A DNA stretch of 64,000 nt. Origin: Streptomyces misionensis. GTDB taxonomy: Bacteria; Actinomycetota; Actinomycetes; Streptomycetales; Streptomycetaceae. Both the position numbers and the translations under genes were made by a program. The DNA lies in NCBI RefSeq assembly GCF_900104815.1, contig NZ_FNTD01000004.1, positions 1,178,001 through 1,242,000 on the forward strand, read 5' to 3'. This document shows positions 63,099 to 64,000 of the stretch, in pieces. A model generated the notes under the pieces. That model ran no database searches. It was not told the origin of the DNA and was given only the letters and a program-made list of their open reading frames with translations. The stretch's first letter is position 1, and each line of letters opens with the position of its first letter.

Positions 63099-63827
63099 TC
63101 AGGAAGGTTCGCAGGTCACAGCCGTGATCGCGTCCAGGAGTAGCGGGATATCCTCAAGGCTGTCGAGTACGACATCGGCTCCGGCCGACTGCAACTCTTC
63201 GGCGGAGGTTTTGCCGGAGGCGACTCCGATGACGGGAGCGCCACCTTCGAGACCAGTGCGAACGTCTTCGAGGGAGTCACCGATGATCACGGTGTTGGAT
63301 CGAGTGAAGTCTGCCCCGTACTTGGCCCGGGCCCGCTTCTGCGCGACGCCGACGAGGGACGGACGATGATCGTTGTCCGAGGAGTACCCGCCGATCTCTG
63401 TATCCAGGTACCCAGCGAGGTCGAACGCTTCAAGCTTCAGTAGCGCGTTGGGCTCGAGGTTACCCGTGACAACGGTCGGAACGTAGCGTGATTGCGCGTG
63501 CACTGTCTTGAGAGCGGCCACGGCGCCCGGCAGCAGGACGCCTTGCTCGCGCAGGTCCATGGCGTGGGCAGCGAGGCGCTGAGGCAGGAGTTCCACCATG
63601 AGCGGCAGTAGGCAGGGGATTTCCGTTTCGGGGACACCGTTGTCCAGGAGCAGGGATCGGATCGCGAGTGGCATGGTGACCCCGGTGCCCCGGGCGGGAA
63701 GGCGTTCCGCTGTTCGACCAACGATCTCGGCGAACGTCTCCCGGTAGACCTGTCGGTCGATGTCACCGACGTACAAAAGGGTGCGGTCGATGTCCCACAG
63801 CACGAGGATCTGCCCGGACTCGGTCAC
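63099..63827 (-). CDS. HAD-family phosphatase
   Basis: The 242-aa protein has all four HAD motifs: WDIDRTLL (motif I), PTVVTGN (II), the Lys region VAQKRARAKYG (III) and TVIIGDSLEDVR (IV). It most resembles phosphoglycolate phosphatase-like members and should hydrolyse a small phosphate ester. GTG 63827 overlaps the stop of the partial gene upstream (GTGA). Confidence 0.85.
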   Translation of the reverse strand: MTESGQILVLWDIDRTLLYVGDIDRQVYRETFAEIVGRTAERLPARGTGVTMPLAIRSLLLDNGVPETEIPCLLPLMVELLPQRLAAHAMDLREQGVLLPGAVAALKTVHAQSRYVPTVVTGNLEPNALLKLEAFDLAGYLDTEIGGYSSDNDHRPSLVGVAQKRARAKYGADFTRSNTVIIGDSLEDVRTGLEGGAPVIGVASGKTSAEELQSAGADVVLDSLEDIPLLLDAITAVTCEPS

Positions 63828-64000
63828 ATTCGGCTCCCGGTTGCGGTCATGGCGGAGCGTCGCTCCAGTACGTCTTGAGCGTACGGGGTGTGGGCGACGG
63901 GCTGGAGCTGGCCGATCATGCTTGTGACGTGGCTGTCGAACCGTGCCGACTGGAGCCTCGCGGCGAGATCAAGAACCTCGTGTGCTGTCGCGCACCCGGC
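63824..64000 (-). CDS. C-terminal end of a helical protein, cut by the window edge
   Basis: The open frame from the edge reads AHEVLDLAARLQSARFDSHV and ends at TGA 63824-63826, overlapping the HAD start. The helical, charged end resembles the C-terminus of XRE/TPR regulators such as those at 50093 and 61515, but the identity is not proven. The start is outside the window. Confidence 0.6.
   Translation of the reverse strand, partial: AGCATAHEVLDLAARLQSARFDSHVTSMIGQLQPVAHTPYAQDVLERRSAMTATGSRM

Noticed and set aside
1..64000. CRISPR array
   Set aside because: No regularly spaced short direct repeats were seen, and no cas-like genes are present.

Overview
The window looks like a Streptomyces (or close actinobacterial) chromosome. 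It is very GC-rich throughout, third codon positions are strongly G/C, GTG starts are frequent, and many gene types are characteristic of Streptomyces (DUF5709, DUF6082, XRE-flavoprotein pairs, BREX type 2/Pgl). All calls come from reading the sequence; no database search was run.

Region 1 (1-11.5 kb) is ordinary chromosomal backbone. It holds a secreted N-acetylmuramoyl-L-alanine amidase, a heterodimeric ABC exporter whose two nucleotide-binding domains are degenerate in a complementary way, a DUF5709 protein, a zinc-free L31 ribosomal protein, a DUF457-type membrane protein, a large DEAD/DEAH helicase with a DUF3516-like tail, and acyl-CoA thioesterase II (tesB).

Region 2 (11.5-39.2 kb) is a mobile defence island. 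A tyrosine integrase sits directly behind the 3' end of tesB, whose last codons change in style and so suggest an attachment site. An IS701-family element with a frameshifted transposase and an extra gene follows. Next comes an unusual DNA methyltransferase (motif IV reads HPPF, and the C-terminus has a HEPN-like RNxxxH motif and a CxxC). It is divergent from a complete BREX type 2 operon in the order pglW-pglX-pglY-pglZ-brxD-brxHI. A PD-(D/E)xK nuclease gene on the opposite strand closes the island.

Region 3 (39.2-54.4 kb) is a patchwork of regulators, decayed genes and insertion sequences. It has a RsbW-like ATPase, a T-box leader with a UCC specifier ahead of a second serS that carries an in-frame TAA, and a frameshifted phosphotransferase. 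An IS5-family element and an IS21-family element each carry an unrelated passenger gene. The IS21 copy has split an XRE regulator and left a GAGGC target duplication. Beyond it lie an XRE-flavoprotein operon, a membrane protein, and a RlmN/Cfr-like radical SAM protein.

Region 4 (54.9-64 kb) begins with a second T-box, with a GAC specifier, ahead of an archaeal-type aspartyl-tRNA synthetase. Convergent to it is a tightly packed four-gene operon: a 118-aa protein, a radical SAM/SPASM enzyme, a second radical SAM enzyme and a JmjC/cupin-like oxygenase. This looks like a peptide-modifying cassette. The window ends with XRE-phosphotransferase and (partial gene)-HAD phosphatase pairs joined by 4-bp overlaps. 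Conserved palindromes, CCGGACA-N3-TGTCCGG and GTGATATCAC-like, lie in several promoter regions. The best candidates for something undescribed are the radical SAM operon with its T-box synthetase neighbours, and the methyltransferase/nuclease pair flanking BREX.
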